A DNA stretch of 64,000 nt, taken from NCBI RefSeq assembly GCF_000002595.2, contig NC_057004.1, positions 4,250,671 through 4,314,670 on the forward strand. The letters run 5' to 3'. The stretch comes from Chlamydomonas reinhardtii (lineage: Eukaryota > Chlorophyta > Chlorophyceae > Chlamydomonadales > Chlamydomonadaceae). Below, piece after piece: positions 34,439 to 43,525 of this stretch (position 1 is the stretch's first letter; each line of letters begins with the position of its first letter). The notes beneath the pieces are model-generated. The model saw only the letters and a list, made by a program, of their open reading frames with translations. It did not search any database and was not told the DNA's origin. A program made the position numbers and the translations under genes.

Positions 34439-35663
34439 TGCAACACAACCCTCAGTTGCTATTGGCGAACTCGGCGCTGCATCCCACTGCGCTCTCGCCC
34501 TTCTTCTCCGCGGCTACTTCTCACTGGACAACAAGGCTTTGCTCATTCATCCCTTCCTCTCGCTTACCTACATCTACGAAGCATGTCAGATGCATCATGG
34601 CTCCGTCGAGTCGGGCGCGGCGCCCATTTTCACTTCGCCGGCTGACGACCGCGAAGCTTGCTACACTCGGCGCACCTTGGCAGACTCTCGGGACATAATG
34701 CAGATGGCAGACCAGGTCATCGCAACTCTACCGCAGGATGGTTACTCTGGCCCCTCGGCTCCGACAGCGCTGGCGACGCTGCACCTGAGTCCGCGCACGC
34801 GGCCATTGGCGCCCTCACGCTCGCCTCAGCAGCACTGTCAGCGCCAGCTGCCTCCTCCAGCAGCTCCCTGCCTGCAGCCGCCAGCGCTCCCGCGCCCGCC
34901 GCCGCCGCCAGCGCCGCGCCCAGCAGTGACGCCGCCGCCGTCGACCCGGTCAGCTCTGCCGTCTCCATGTACGCGCCTTACGCCTACGCCTTCCCCATCC
35001 TCGCGGGCCACAGCAGCCCTGGCGACTCCACTGCGCCCGCTGCTGCACCCTGCGCCGCCGCCAACGGTGCATCTGCATCTTCTGACTTCCTCGGCGCTGC
35101 ATCCCAGAGCGCCATTCTCACCGCCGCACCCTCGTGTGGCTTCGCCTCCATCCCTCAAGACGCTGCATACGTCTTCACCCCTTCACCTGGTCCTGCCTCA
35201 AGCAGCACCATGGGCGCTGCTGCATCCCAGAGCAGCGCCGGCGTCGCCGCCTCCGCCATCGGCGCTGCCGCCGCACTCCCCGCGGCTGGCGCCGCAGCCG
35301 GCGACGCCTCCTCCCGTGCCGCCCCCGCTGGCGGCACACCTCAAGCCACACAGGCCACCGGTCCCGCGTCCGGCTCGCGCCTGCCGCTCGGCTTTGAGCA
35401 ATTCGAGATGCGGCCGGCCAACTCAGAGGTCCTGCCGCTCCTCGCCACTTCCTCGCCTGCCCCTCCTGCTTCTTCTCCTGCCCCTCCTGCTTCTGCTCCT
35501 GCCTTCTCCATCACCACCTCTCGCTGCGTGGCGGCCCCGCCTTCGCTGCTGGGGGGGGGGGACCGCTGGGCCGCGTGCACAGCAGCAGCTCAGCCAACGC
35601 CGCCGCCACCAGCGTTTCCTCGCCTAAGCCGCCGCCCGCCACTGTGGCCGGCGGCCGCTCGCC
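34439..35663 (+). other. Upstream inner region of the large LTR element (possible gag)
   Basis: Overlapping open frames (34326-35627 and 34658-35713) rich in Ala, Pro and Ser. No zinc knuckle or capsid motif is recognisable. Confidence 0.4.
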
Positions 35664-38600
35664 ATGAGCGCCCCAGACGGCGCGCAGCCGTCAGCAGGCG
35701 TCAACCCGCCTGATAGCGCATCAGCGCCTGGCAGCTCCGCGCACGCCGGCTCCCGCCTTGAGCGGCAGCCAGATGGGTGGGCCTATTGCGAGCGTCCCGA
35801 CGTCACGGCCTCCCAACGTGACGCATTCCTTGGGTTGTTGGCGGTCAACGCCACCGCCTTCACCTCGGGTACCTCGGGCAGCACGCAACCAGCAGCAGCA
35901 GCTGCAGCAACAGTAGCAGGAGATGAGGCGCCAGCCGGCGCCTCTGCCCCGGGCAGCTTCACACCCGAGGGCCCTCGCTCGCTCCCGCCTGACGGCCGGT
36001 TCGAGCGGCAGCCTGATGGGTGGGTCCACTGCGACCGACAAGACGTCACGGCATCCCAACGTGACGCAATTCTGGCCTTCATGAACGCCAGCACGAGCAC
36101 CTTCGCCTACAAGTTAGCAGATCTTGTGGGCTACGGTGGCGACGTCGGCCTTGAGCTTCGCCACGGCCGTGCAATCTATGAGCGCCCGCGCCCGCACACC
36201 GCAGACGAGCTCACAATCGTGGAGTCCAAGCTACTCCTGGCCTACGGGGACCCGGCGGCCGCCGCCTGGCTGCCGGGAGCTGCAGCTGGGGGGGCACCCA
36301 CAGCCGACGCTGGGGGGGCACCCACAGCCGCCACTGGGGGGGCACCGGAGCCTCACGCTGGGGGGGCGCCTGTGGAGGGCGTGCCCATCGGCGCCGATGG
36401 CCGGCCAGCGTCTCAGCAAGTGCTCGCGGCTGCCATCACCGCCCCGGCCCTGGTCTACCCTGCCGGCGCGCTCATCCAAAGCGCGCGGGCCCGCTGGGCA
36501 CAGCTGCAGGCGCTGCCCTCCGCGGTCTCGGTCAACGCCACCGCCATCGTGCCCGACGCGAACGAGCTGTTTGCCGGCCACAACGGCGGCCCCACTGACG
36601 CCACGGAAGCCCCGCCGGCTGAGCGCCCGCCTGACCAACTCCTTATCCAACTTCTCACTGTCATCCAAGCCGCGCGTGTGCAGCTTCGGCAGCTGCCACG
36701 GTCCCCGCCACTGCCCCTCCGCCTGCGCTCCGGCACGGGCGACGTCCTGGGGCTGGACACGCGGCTGGTGCAGCACAACTTCTTCGCAGCCGCCATGGGG
36801 GATGCGGGCATCACGCTGCTGGAGCTGCCCGGCGGCCTGGCCTCAGGGCTGCAAGCCGCCTTGCGGATGGGCTTCCGCATCCGGCGCTACGTCCACGTCG
36901 ACACCGACCCCGCCGTGCGTGCCTCTGTCGCCCGGCTGCTGCCCATGCTCGCCACGCAGCATGCACCGCTGCTGCCGCCGCAGTCGTGGCAGCTGCACTC
37001 TGGCCCCGACCGCCTCGGCCTCACACCGGCGGACCTGGTGCCCTGGGCACTCGGGCCGGAGGGAGCGGAGCAGCTGCGGTTGCACGACGGCAGCCAATGG
37101 CTTGTGGTCACCAGCTGGGCCTCGCACGCGCTCTGGCGCGACTCGCTCGCCCTCCAGCGCCTCGGCGGCCTGCAGCAGCAGCTAGCCAGCCGCCGCCTTC
37201 CCCAGCTCGCCTTCCTCGCGGAGGGTCCCTGGTGTGCGGAGTCACCAGACGCCTCGCCGCCCTTCGGGCCGCCCGCCGGCATTGATGCTGTGCAGGCCGG
37301 CAGCCCCGCGCATCGCGTCACCTCTCTCTACACCAACCTGGCCGACTCATCCCAAGTCGACTTTGCCTTCTCTCACCTGCGCCCTCTTCCCAGCCGCCTG
37401 CTTGCTGCCGTGCTGCCGCACGGCCGCACGCCTGGTGCTGCGCAACGGCCCCTCCCTCCTCCTTACGTGGCGCTGCAGGCCCCCGGCCAACCCCTCGCCG
37501 CGCTGCCCCCGCCTTCCCCGCCGCCCGCCGCCCCGGAGCCGCCACCGCTGCGTGCCGGCCCTGATGGCCTGCCCTGCGCCCCGGACGCGGCGGACTGGCT
37601 CGCCGTCTCCACCCACCACTCCTCCCTCTCCTTGCCCGCCGCCTTCGCCGTCCAGCTGCTCCGCCGCCACACGCCGCCGGCTGTCTTCACGGCCGCCTTG
37701 GCTGCCGCCACGGCTCTCCACCGCCTCTTCTTCACGCGCCACGACATGCAGCCGCTTCCCCCTCGTCAGATCGACGCCCCGGCCTCCACGCTGGGGGGGG
37801 GAGCTGCCGCCTCGGGCCCAGCAGACCACCTGGAGACCGCCTTTGCAGCGCTGGCGCTGTCAGACGAGCCGTCACCACTGCTGGACGCGACCGAGACCAC
37901 TCTCGCGGTTGCCCTGCTTCACCAGCGTCTCCTCGGGGCGCGCATGGGTGCGCAGCTGCATGTCTACGCCGCAGTGGCGGAAGCTGCGGAGCAAGCGGAC
38001 TGGGCTGACGCCGCACTGCCGGCGTCGGCGGCCCCGGCCGCCGCCAGCACCACCATCGCCTCCGCAGCCCTGGGCCCGTCAACCCCTGACACCGCAGACG
38101 TCTGGAACGACGCCCCCGTCATGGACCTGCTGCGCCTGGGCGCCCAGCCTGACAGCCTCAGCCGCGAGGAACGGCAACGTGTACAGCGCCGCGCCGCCAG
38201 CCACCGCTGGACCGGAGAGCAGCTCATCCGCCTCATGCCCGACGGCAACACACGCGTCTGCCCGCCGCCGGAGGCCCGTGACGCCATCGTCCAGCAAACG
38301 CACGAGATCGGACACCTCGGCGAGCGCCGCACCTTGGCGCTGTGCCAGCTGGGCTACTGGTGGGCCGGCCAGCGGGCGACGGTGCAGGGCGTTGTGCAGC
38401 GCTGCAAGCTGTGCGACATGGCCAACACCGGAGGCATGGTGCGGCCTGTTCAACTGCAGCCGCTGCCAATCCGCGGCATGTTCTACCGCTGGGGCATCGA
38501 CCTGGCGGGCAACTTGCACCCGACTTCCCCCGATGGCTACACCTACGTGATGGTGTGCGTGGAGCACTTCACCAAGTGGATCGAGCTTTTCCCGCTCACC

Positions 38601-39914
38601 ACCAAGTCCGCCAGCGAGACCGCACGAGGGCTGGTGGAGCTCCTGACGCGCTTCGGCTCGCCCGCAGAGGTCACCACTGATCGCGGCACCGAGTTTGAGG
38701 GTCCGTTCCAGGCGCTGTGCGAGGCTAACGCCATCGACCACCGGCGCACGCAGCCCGACCATCCGCAAGCCAACGGCCTAGCGGAGCGCATGGTGCAGGT
38801 TGTAAAAGCGGCACTGCGCAAGCACTGCCGCAGCACGCAGTCCAACGACACGTGGGACAAGGCGCTGCCTTGGCTCGCCCTGGCCTACCGCTGCTCGCCT
38901 CAAGCTTCAACCCGCTACTCGCCCTACAAGCTGCTCTACGGCGTGGACCCCATCATCCCGCCTGCCGTCCGCCCGCGCTTTGAGGAGCACGAGCTAGCCT
39001 TCACCGGCGACGGCAGTGAGCAAGCTTACGCGGAGGCGCTCCTGCAGCGCTCGGAGTGGCTGCGGCGGCACGCGCCTGCCGCAGCCGGCAACCTGCTCAT
39101 CGCACAGCACCGCGACACCCAGCGCTATGCTCTCACCCGCAGCGGCGGCTACCGCGCGCGGGCACTGGAGTTTGTGCCCGGTGACTACGTGTACCTGCGC
39201 AACGCAAATCCCGACAACACGTTGGAGATGCCGGTACGCGACCAGGTGCTGCGCGTGGAGCATGTGGGCGACATGGGCGTGGCCGCGCTAGTCGGCCGCG
39301 ACACCGCACGCCTCCGTGCGCGAGTGGAGCAGTTGGTGCCGTGCCACCTGCCCAACCTGGACCCGATTCAGGACGCCCGGCTGCTACGCACCAGCAACGA
39401 CCTGGAGTGCGAAGTGTGCCACAGCCCGCAGCAGCCCTCCCGCATGCTGCTGTGTGACGGCTGCGGCACCGGCTGGCACCTCCGCTGCCTCACGCCGCCA
39501 CTCAGCAGGGTGCCTCCTGGCGCCTGGATGTGCCCGGGCTGTGTGGAGCTGGGCAAGGCTCCACCCACTGGCCCCGCGCCGCAGCGGCCCTCGGCGGGTC
39601 CAGTGCTGTTCCCCAACGCTGATACGCGACGCCGCGACGCAGAAGCAGCTACCCTCGACGGCGTGTCAGTTGTACGGGCAGTTCCTGGCCCAGCCGGAAC
39701 ACCGCGGCAGTTGCAGAACGGCACTCTGCGCTTCCGCGGGCCCTTGTCACGCCCCTTCTACTTCATGGTGGAGTGGCCGGGAGGCTCCGCCGAGGCCATC
39801 ACCCTGGCCGATGCAAAACGCCTGCAACGGCAAACAGTGCCATCGTCACCTGCATCAGCCCCTGCCCAGGGCGGCGAGCCCACGGCCAAGCGCCGTGTTC
39901 AGCCTCGCCGCTGA
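35664..39914 (+). CDS. Polyprotein of the large LTR element: methyltransferase-like domain, integrase, PHD finger
   Basis: A 1,416-codon ORF. Order of parts: two copies of an 'ERQPDGW...DVTASQRDA' repeat (residues about 33-155); a stretch resembling C5 DNA methyltransferases (about 350-590), with 'GITLLELPGGLASGLQAAL', 'RRYVHVDTDPAVRASVARLL', 'LPQLAFLAEGPWCAES' and 'AHRVTSLYTNLAD', matching DNMT3/DRM-style spacing; an H2C2 zinc-binding region ('HEIGHLGERRTLALCQLGYW', 'CKLCDMAN'); an integrase core ('WGIDLAGNLHP', 'TTDRGTEFEGPFQALCE', 'HPQANGLAERMVQVVKAAL'); and a C4HC3 PHD finger near 1250-1300 ('CEVCHSPQQPSRMLLCDGCG', 'WHLRCLTPPLS'). Methyltransferase motifs look diverged, so activity is doubtful. 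The PHD finger may steer integration to marked chromatin, in the position of the chromodomain of other Gypsy elements. Confidence 0.8.
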   Translation: MSAPDGAQPSAGVNPPDSASAPGSSAHAGSRLERQPDGWAYCERPDVTASQRDAFLGLLAVNATAFTSGTSGSTQPAAAAAATVAGDEAPAGASAPGSFTPEGPRSLPPDGRFERQPDGWVHCDRQDVTASQRDAILAFMNASTSTFAYKLADLVGYGGDVGLELRHGRAIYERPRPHTADELTIVESKLLLAYGDPAAAAWLPGAAAGGAPTADAGGAPTAATGGAPEPHAGGAPVEGVPIGADGRPASQQVLAAAITAPALVYPAGALIQSARARWAQLQALPSAVSVNATAIVPDANELFAGHNGGPTDATEAPPAERPPDQLLIQLLTVIQAARVQLRQLPRSPPLPLRLRSGTGDVLGLDTRLVQHNFFAAAMGDAGITLLELPGGLASGLQAALRMGFRIRRYVHVDTDPAVRASVARLLPMLATQHAPLLPPQSWQLHSGPDRLGLTPADLVPWALGPEGAEQLRLHDGSQWLVVTSWASHALWRDSLALQRLGGLQQQLASRRLPQLAFLAEGPWCAESPDASPPFGPPAGIDAVQAGSPAHRVTSLYTNLADSSQVDFAFSHLRPLPSRLLAAVLPHGRTPGAAQRPLPPPYVALQAPGQPLAALPPPSPPPAAPEPPPLRAGPDGLPCAPDAADWLAVSTHHSSLSLPAAFAVQLLRRHTPPAVFTAALAAATALHRLFFTRHDMQPLPPRQIDAPASTLGGGAAASGPADHLETAFAALALSDEPSPLLDATETTLAVALLHQRLLGARMGAQLHVYAAVAEAAEQADWADAALPASAAPAAASTTIASAALGPSTPDTADVWNDAPVMDLLRLGAQPDSLSREERQRVQRRAASHRWTGEQLIRLMPDGNTRVCPPPEARDAIVQQTHEIGHLGERRTLALCQLGYWWAGQRATVQGVVQRCKLCDMANTGGMVRPVQLQPLPIRGMFYRWGIDLAGNLHPTSPDGYTYVMVCVEHFTKWIELFPLTTKSASETARGLVELLTRFGSPAEVTTDRGTEFEGPFQALCEANAIDHRRTQPDHPQANGLAERMVQVVKAALRKHCRSTQSNDTWDKALPWLALAYRCSPQASTRYSPYKLLYGVDPIIPPAVRPRFEEHELAFTGDGSEQAYAEALLQRSEWLRRHAPAAAGNLLIAQHRDTQRYALTRSGGYRARALEFVPGDYVYLRNANPDNTLEMPVRDQVLRVEHVGDMGVAALVGRDTARLRARVEQLVPCHLPNLDPIQDARLLRTSNDLECEVCHSPQQPSRMLLCDGCGTGWHLRCLTPPLSRVPPGAWMCPGCVELGKAPPTGPAPQRPSAGPVLFPNADTRRRDAEAATLDGVSVVRAVPGPAGTPRQLQNGTLRFRGPLSRPFYFMVEWPGGSAEAITLADAKRLQRQTVPSSPASAPAQGGEPTAKRRVQPRR

Positions 39915-40278
39915 TGCACCAACCCTGCCGGCATCCCAACGGCAGGACCTCGCGCACGCCGGCATCCCAACGGCGTGTGCCGCGCTGGCATCCCAACAGC
40001 GCGCACCCACGGACATCTGCTTGGAGCTAGCTTGGACTCGAAGCTAGCAATGAGGATTGACTAACCCAGTGACGTGTGACTAGCTAGGTGTCTGTTCTCG
40101 TTTGTCGTGTGGCACGAACTCACTCGCATATCATTCTGGTGTCATGCGTTTGCTGTCCCGTGCGTCTGTATGTGCTTCCGACTTTGCCAGTCTCGCTGAC
40201 TCCCCTGTCTTCAGTCGTGGGGGGGATATCTCCGCCCGGGAGCGGCGTTGTGCAAGTTCGGCTGTGGCGCATGTCAGC

Positions 40279-40782
40279 TGTCGTGTGATGTCGTGTCTGT
40301 GGTTTGCCGCTGCTGCATACCCCCCCCCTGGGGGTGGCTCTGCTGTGTGTGCTGTGCTGAGAGGTAGGTTGTTGCCGGTGCCTGTCGGGTGACTCAGTGC
40401 GTGTGACTCAGCGTGTCAAACCCGGTCCTGCATGGGAGCCGCTACAGGTCCAGCAGGGGTATGCCGGGCCAGCGAGTCCCTGACTCGCTGGTTGTGTTGC
40501 CAACAGCGCAAGCTAGCAGACTGTGTATCAGACTGTGTCAACCAACCCATCGCGAGCATTAGCCTTGTCCGTTCCTTCGCTTCCCAAACGTTAGCATCCC
40601 ACTACGTTAGACTGCGTCAGCCTGCCTCGCGCCAGCAGCAGCAGCCAGCCTCCGTGGCTGAATCGCTCATCATTGGTTGTCCCCGCGTCAGCGTCCAGAC
40701 CTGATCACCCTGGTACGCGGCCGGGCATTGGGACATTGGTGGCCATACGGGGTCCCTACACTCTAGGACCGTATCCGGTACA
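40279..40782 (+). repeat. 3' LTR of the large LTR element
   Basis: 504-bp partner of 33932-34438. Confidence 0.92.
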
Positions 40783-40984
40783 TGTCAGTAGCGCAAGTTG
40801 CGAATTCACATGTTACCTCGTAACCGACGTGCTAACCGACGGTAAACGCTGTGGACGGTCGCGCCCATGGCTGGCTGACGGAAGGTGGCTGGTGTATTGG
40901 GATGGCCGGGCTGGACGGGACGGCGGCCGGGCTGGCGTTGGGACTACCAGAAACGATGCGCCCGAAACCAACCTGGAGAACACC

Positions 40985-41360
40985 AGCCGTGTGACAACCG
41001 AGTGCGCTCAGATCCAACTCGCCTGACCGGGGGCGTCAAACGCTCCGCCGCGAGCCCGCGACGTGCAAAGCTCGCCGCGCAACGTGACATGTTTCCTTCG
41101 CACATAGGTCATGTGGGCGGGACGCCCCGACTAAGAGGGGCGTCCCGCCCACAGGTCGCGCTCATCTGCATCCAGGCGCGGGGCGGCTGGCTCCGCCCCG
41201 CGAGGTCCTGGTCAACCGTGTGAAACCGTGTGCGCCCAGATTACCCAACATGGGCTCAACCCATGCATCCCTGTGAGTTCACACGCAGCTCACACGCAGC
41301 TCCCCAGTCACCTCCCGAACCGAAGCGACGCGGGGCGGCTGGCGCCGCCCCGCAATGGTC
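40985..41360 (+). repeat. Interspersed repeat, copy B, with a 47-bp palindromic insertion
   Basis: Reverse-oriented relative of 15170-15510. Compared with that copy it has 47 extra bases at 41111-41157: a hairpin with 17-bp perfect arms (41112-41128, 41137-41153) plus a repeated GGTC (41107-41110, 41154-41157). Confidence 0.85.
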
Positions 41361-41741
41361 CCAGTGTCAGCCGTGTGAAACCGTGTGCGCTCAGAGGCAG
41401 CTCATGCCGACTGCGGAGCCCCACGTTCCTCTGCTGCTGCCGCCGCTGCCGCCGCCCGCGCACCGCTTCAAAATTTGTACAGTCCATTTCAACGCACGAC
41501 ATCACATCATGCGTTATAAAATGGCTCGCTTCGCGCTGGCTGACATGACACAAACCAGCTTGAGAGCCCCCCAGCTCCCACCCGACCAGACGCTTGCGCA
41601 GCTGCTCTGTTTCGCACACATGAATGCCACCGCACCTCCCAGCGAAAGAATTTCCCACAACTTTCGCTCGCTGTCATTGACACCCGCCAAATCATCTGTC
41701 ACATAAGCTGGATCACTTGAAACGAACGGACGGAGTCGCCT
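41361..41741. other. 3' flank of the first rhodanese-like gene
   Basis: No gene recognised; no TGTAA signal found for the minus-strand gene. Confidence 0.4.
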
Positions 41742-43056
41742 TTAGTTGGCCGCCGTGGCGTAGCCAGCCGCTGTCCACAGCGGGAAGCCGCCCGCCAGCG
41801 CGTACAGCTTGATGTCGGGGTACTGCGAGCAGTTGAGGGCATGGAGTTGCGAAGTCAGAAAGGAGAAGCGGAACAACTAGTGGGCGCACTGTAGGAGGGG
41901 CGTGAGGGCCTCCTCCATGGGCCATGGGGAGGCACAGCTGCTTTAACAGACGGGGGCTAGGCCGCTAGCATGCAGCGCGGTGAGTTCCTCCTGATGGCCT
42001 CTCACCTTGCCGCTGGTCTTGAAGTAGAGGCAGGTGGCGATGGCCTCGTCTGTGGCGGTGCTGGGCTTGGCGCCGGCGGCGGGCGCGGAGTAGCACAGAA
42101 TGTTCTTGGTGGCGGGCGGCGGCTTGGGCTTGCCGCTGTTGATGGCCTGTGTTGCGTTACCGTATGCGGCACGTGTAAGAGAGGAAGCTCCAGCGGCTGC
42201 TCGCCCGTGCGTCAGGCCTAAAAGTGAGCCCTGAGGCTCCAGCCGCAGATTCAACGGAAATGCAAGACTTCACAAACTCCACAGACACTCAACCGCTTGC
42301 GCGCGACCCCACCTGGCGAACCAGCGCCTTCGGGATGTTGACGGCGCCGGCGATGTGGCTGGCGGTGAAGTTGGCCTCGGTGCGGATGTCCAGGAATGTG
42401 GTGTTCTTGCCGTCGAGCAGGGCCAGAGCGTCGGCGGCACTTACAGTCTGTTGAGTGTTGACGTTGCGGGACAATTGGGCGGGGCAGCATGATTTGGTGT
42501 TGGGTTCAGGGCGATGGCCACATGAAGGTGGGGGAACGCGAGCGGGTGAACGCGAGCTGGTCGCCTGTGCGCCTGTGCGCCTGTGTCGAAAGCAGGCTTC
42601 GGACAGCGGGGCCGGCATGCAACACCGCGCACAGCAGACGCACCAGCACATCCGGGGCCCGCTTGGAAGGCTTGTTGCCGTTGCTGTGGTACGAGAGGGC
42701 CAGAGTGCAAAGATGGGGGCCGGGTCAGAGAGGTGAGGACGAAGCGAGTTGGGCGACGGGGTCACATCGTGGGTCACACCGGGTCATGTTCTGCTAAAAA
42801 ACCAGACGCCTCGCTTCCACGTGCCCTCACCCTACCTGGGCTTGGGCTTGCGGGCAGGCTTGCGGCCGCCAGCGCTGGGCTTCTTCTTCTTGCCGGCTTC
42901 TGTGGGGGCGGGCGCAAGGGAAGACTCGTGCCGGTACTCGACAGCTGGACCGCCATCGGAGCTTCGTCTATTACCTAACCCACTGCCAGCACGAGGCTTA
43001 CCCGCGCAGCCGGCGCAAAGAAGCAGCGCTACAACTGCAACCTGTGCGCGGACCAT
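41742..43056 (-). CDS. Rhodanese-like domain protein with signal peptide
   Basis: Five exons: 43056-42836, 42683-42644, 42447-42313, 42146-42006, 41822-41742; all in phase, 205 residues. The N-terminus 'VRAQVAVVALLLCAGCAG' looks like a signal peptide or membrane anchor. A Lys/Arg/Pro-rich linker follows, then one rhodanese-like domain: 'VSAADALALLDGKNTTFLDI', 'ASHIAGAVNIPKAL', active-loop region 'NILCYSAPAAGAKPS', and C-terminal 'IKLYALAGGFPLWTAAGYA'. Rhodaneses move sulfane sulfur through a loop cysteine. A Cys is present but the usual C-x5-R cradle is not, so it may be a binding or redox module. The 40-base second exon was chosen because it alone restores the frame. Divergent from the sulfotransferase-like gene (470 bases). 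Confidence 0.85.
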
Positions 43057-43525
43057 AACGAGTCAGGAGGAGGCTTTACGATGCGCCCGCGCCAGCAATT
43101 GGTGTTGAAGCAAGCACAGGTGCTGAATTGCATTGAGGCGCACATAAACTACTCAAGCCACAGGACATGACTTGTAAATCAACACCCACCGTCAAAAAAG
43201 CCTTCCGCGAGAGCACCATGTTTGTTGGTTCAATGGACGAACTGTTCTCTATGTAAACCTTCGAAGTCTGTACAATGCTTTGGGATGACTGTATAACTCA
43301 GTAATGTATGCGTGCATTGCAGCCCGCGTGTAGATACGCTGGCATGATGAATACGAATCGCCCGCCTTCTGGCTAATGGTGCTCCAACCTTTTTGACATC
43401 GAGGCGTAGCATACGACTTTTATGAGGGAAGAAATTAATAGCAGTCTTGCAACCTGGTTGCGGCTCGCCGGGGCGTGCACGCGATATCCTTGCAAATTGC
43501 CACGCACCATCGGGACCAGCGCAAC
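43057..43525. promoter_or_regulatory. Bidirectional 5' region, rhodanese-like and sulfotransferase-like genes
   Basis: 469 bases between divergent start codons, somewhat richer in AT than its surroundings. No clear TATA box. Confidence 0.45.

Larger units (their letters stand above)
33932..40782 (+). mobile_element. LTR retroelement with integrase, methyltransferase-like domain and PHD finger
   Basis: LTRs of about 505 bp (33932-34438 and 40279-40782, TGT...ACA) flank 5.8 kb of inner sequence. LTR identity is about 99 %, so the copy is young. The inner region has a low-complexity upstream ORF region (about 34.3-35.7 kb, possible gag) and one long ORF (35664-39914). The integrase is of Ty3/Gypsy type. 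I see no reverse transcriptase or RNase H domain, so it is either non-autonomous or of unusual design. No matching target duplication is obvious (AGGCC left, TGTCA right). Confidence 0.85.

Noticed and set aside
34326-35713. Overlapping Ala/Pro-rich frames as host genes
   Set aside because: They lie between the 5' LTR and the integrase ORF of a young LTR element and have no host-type domain.
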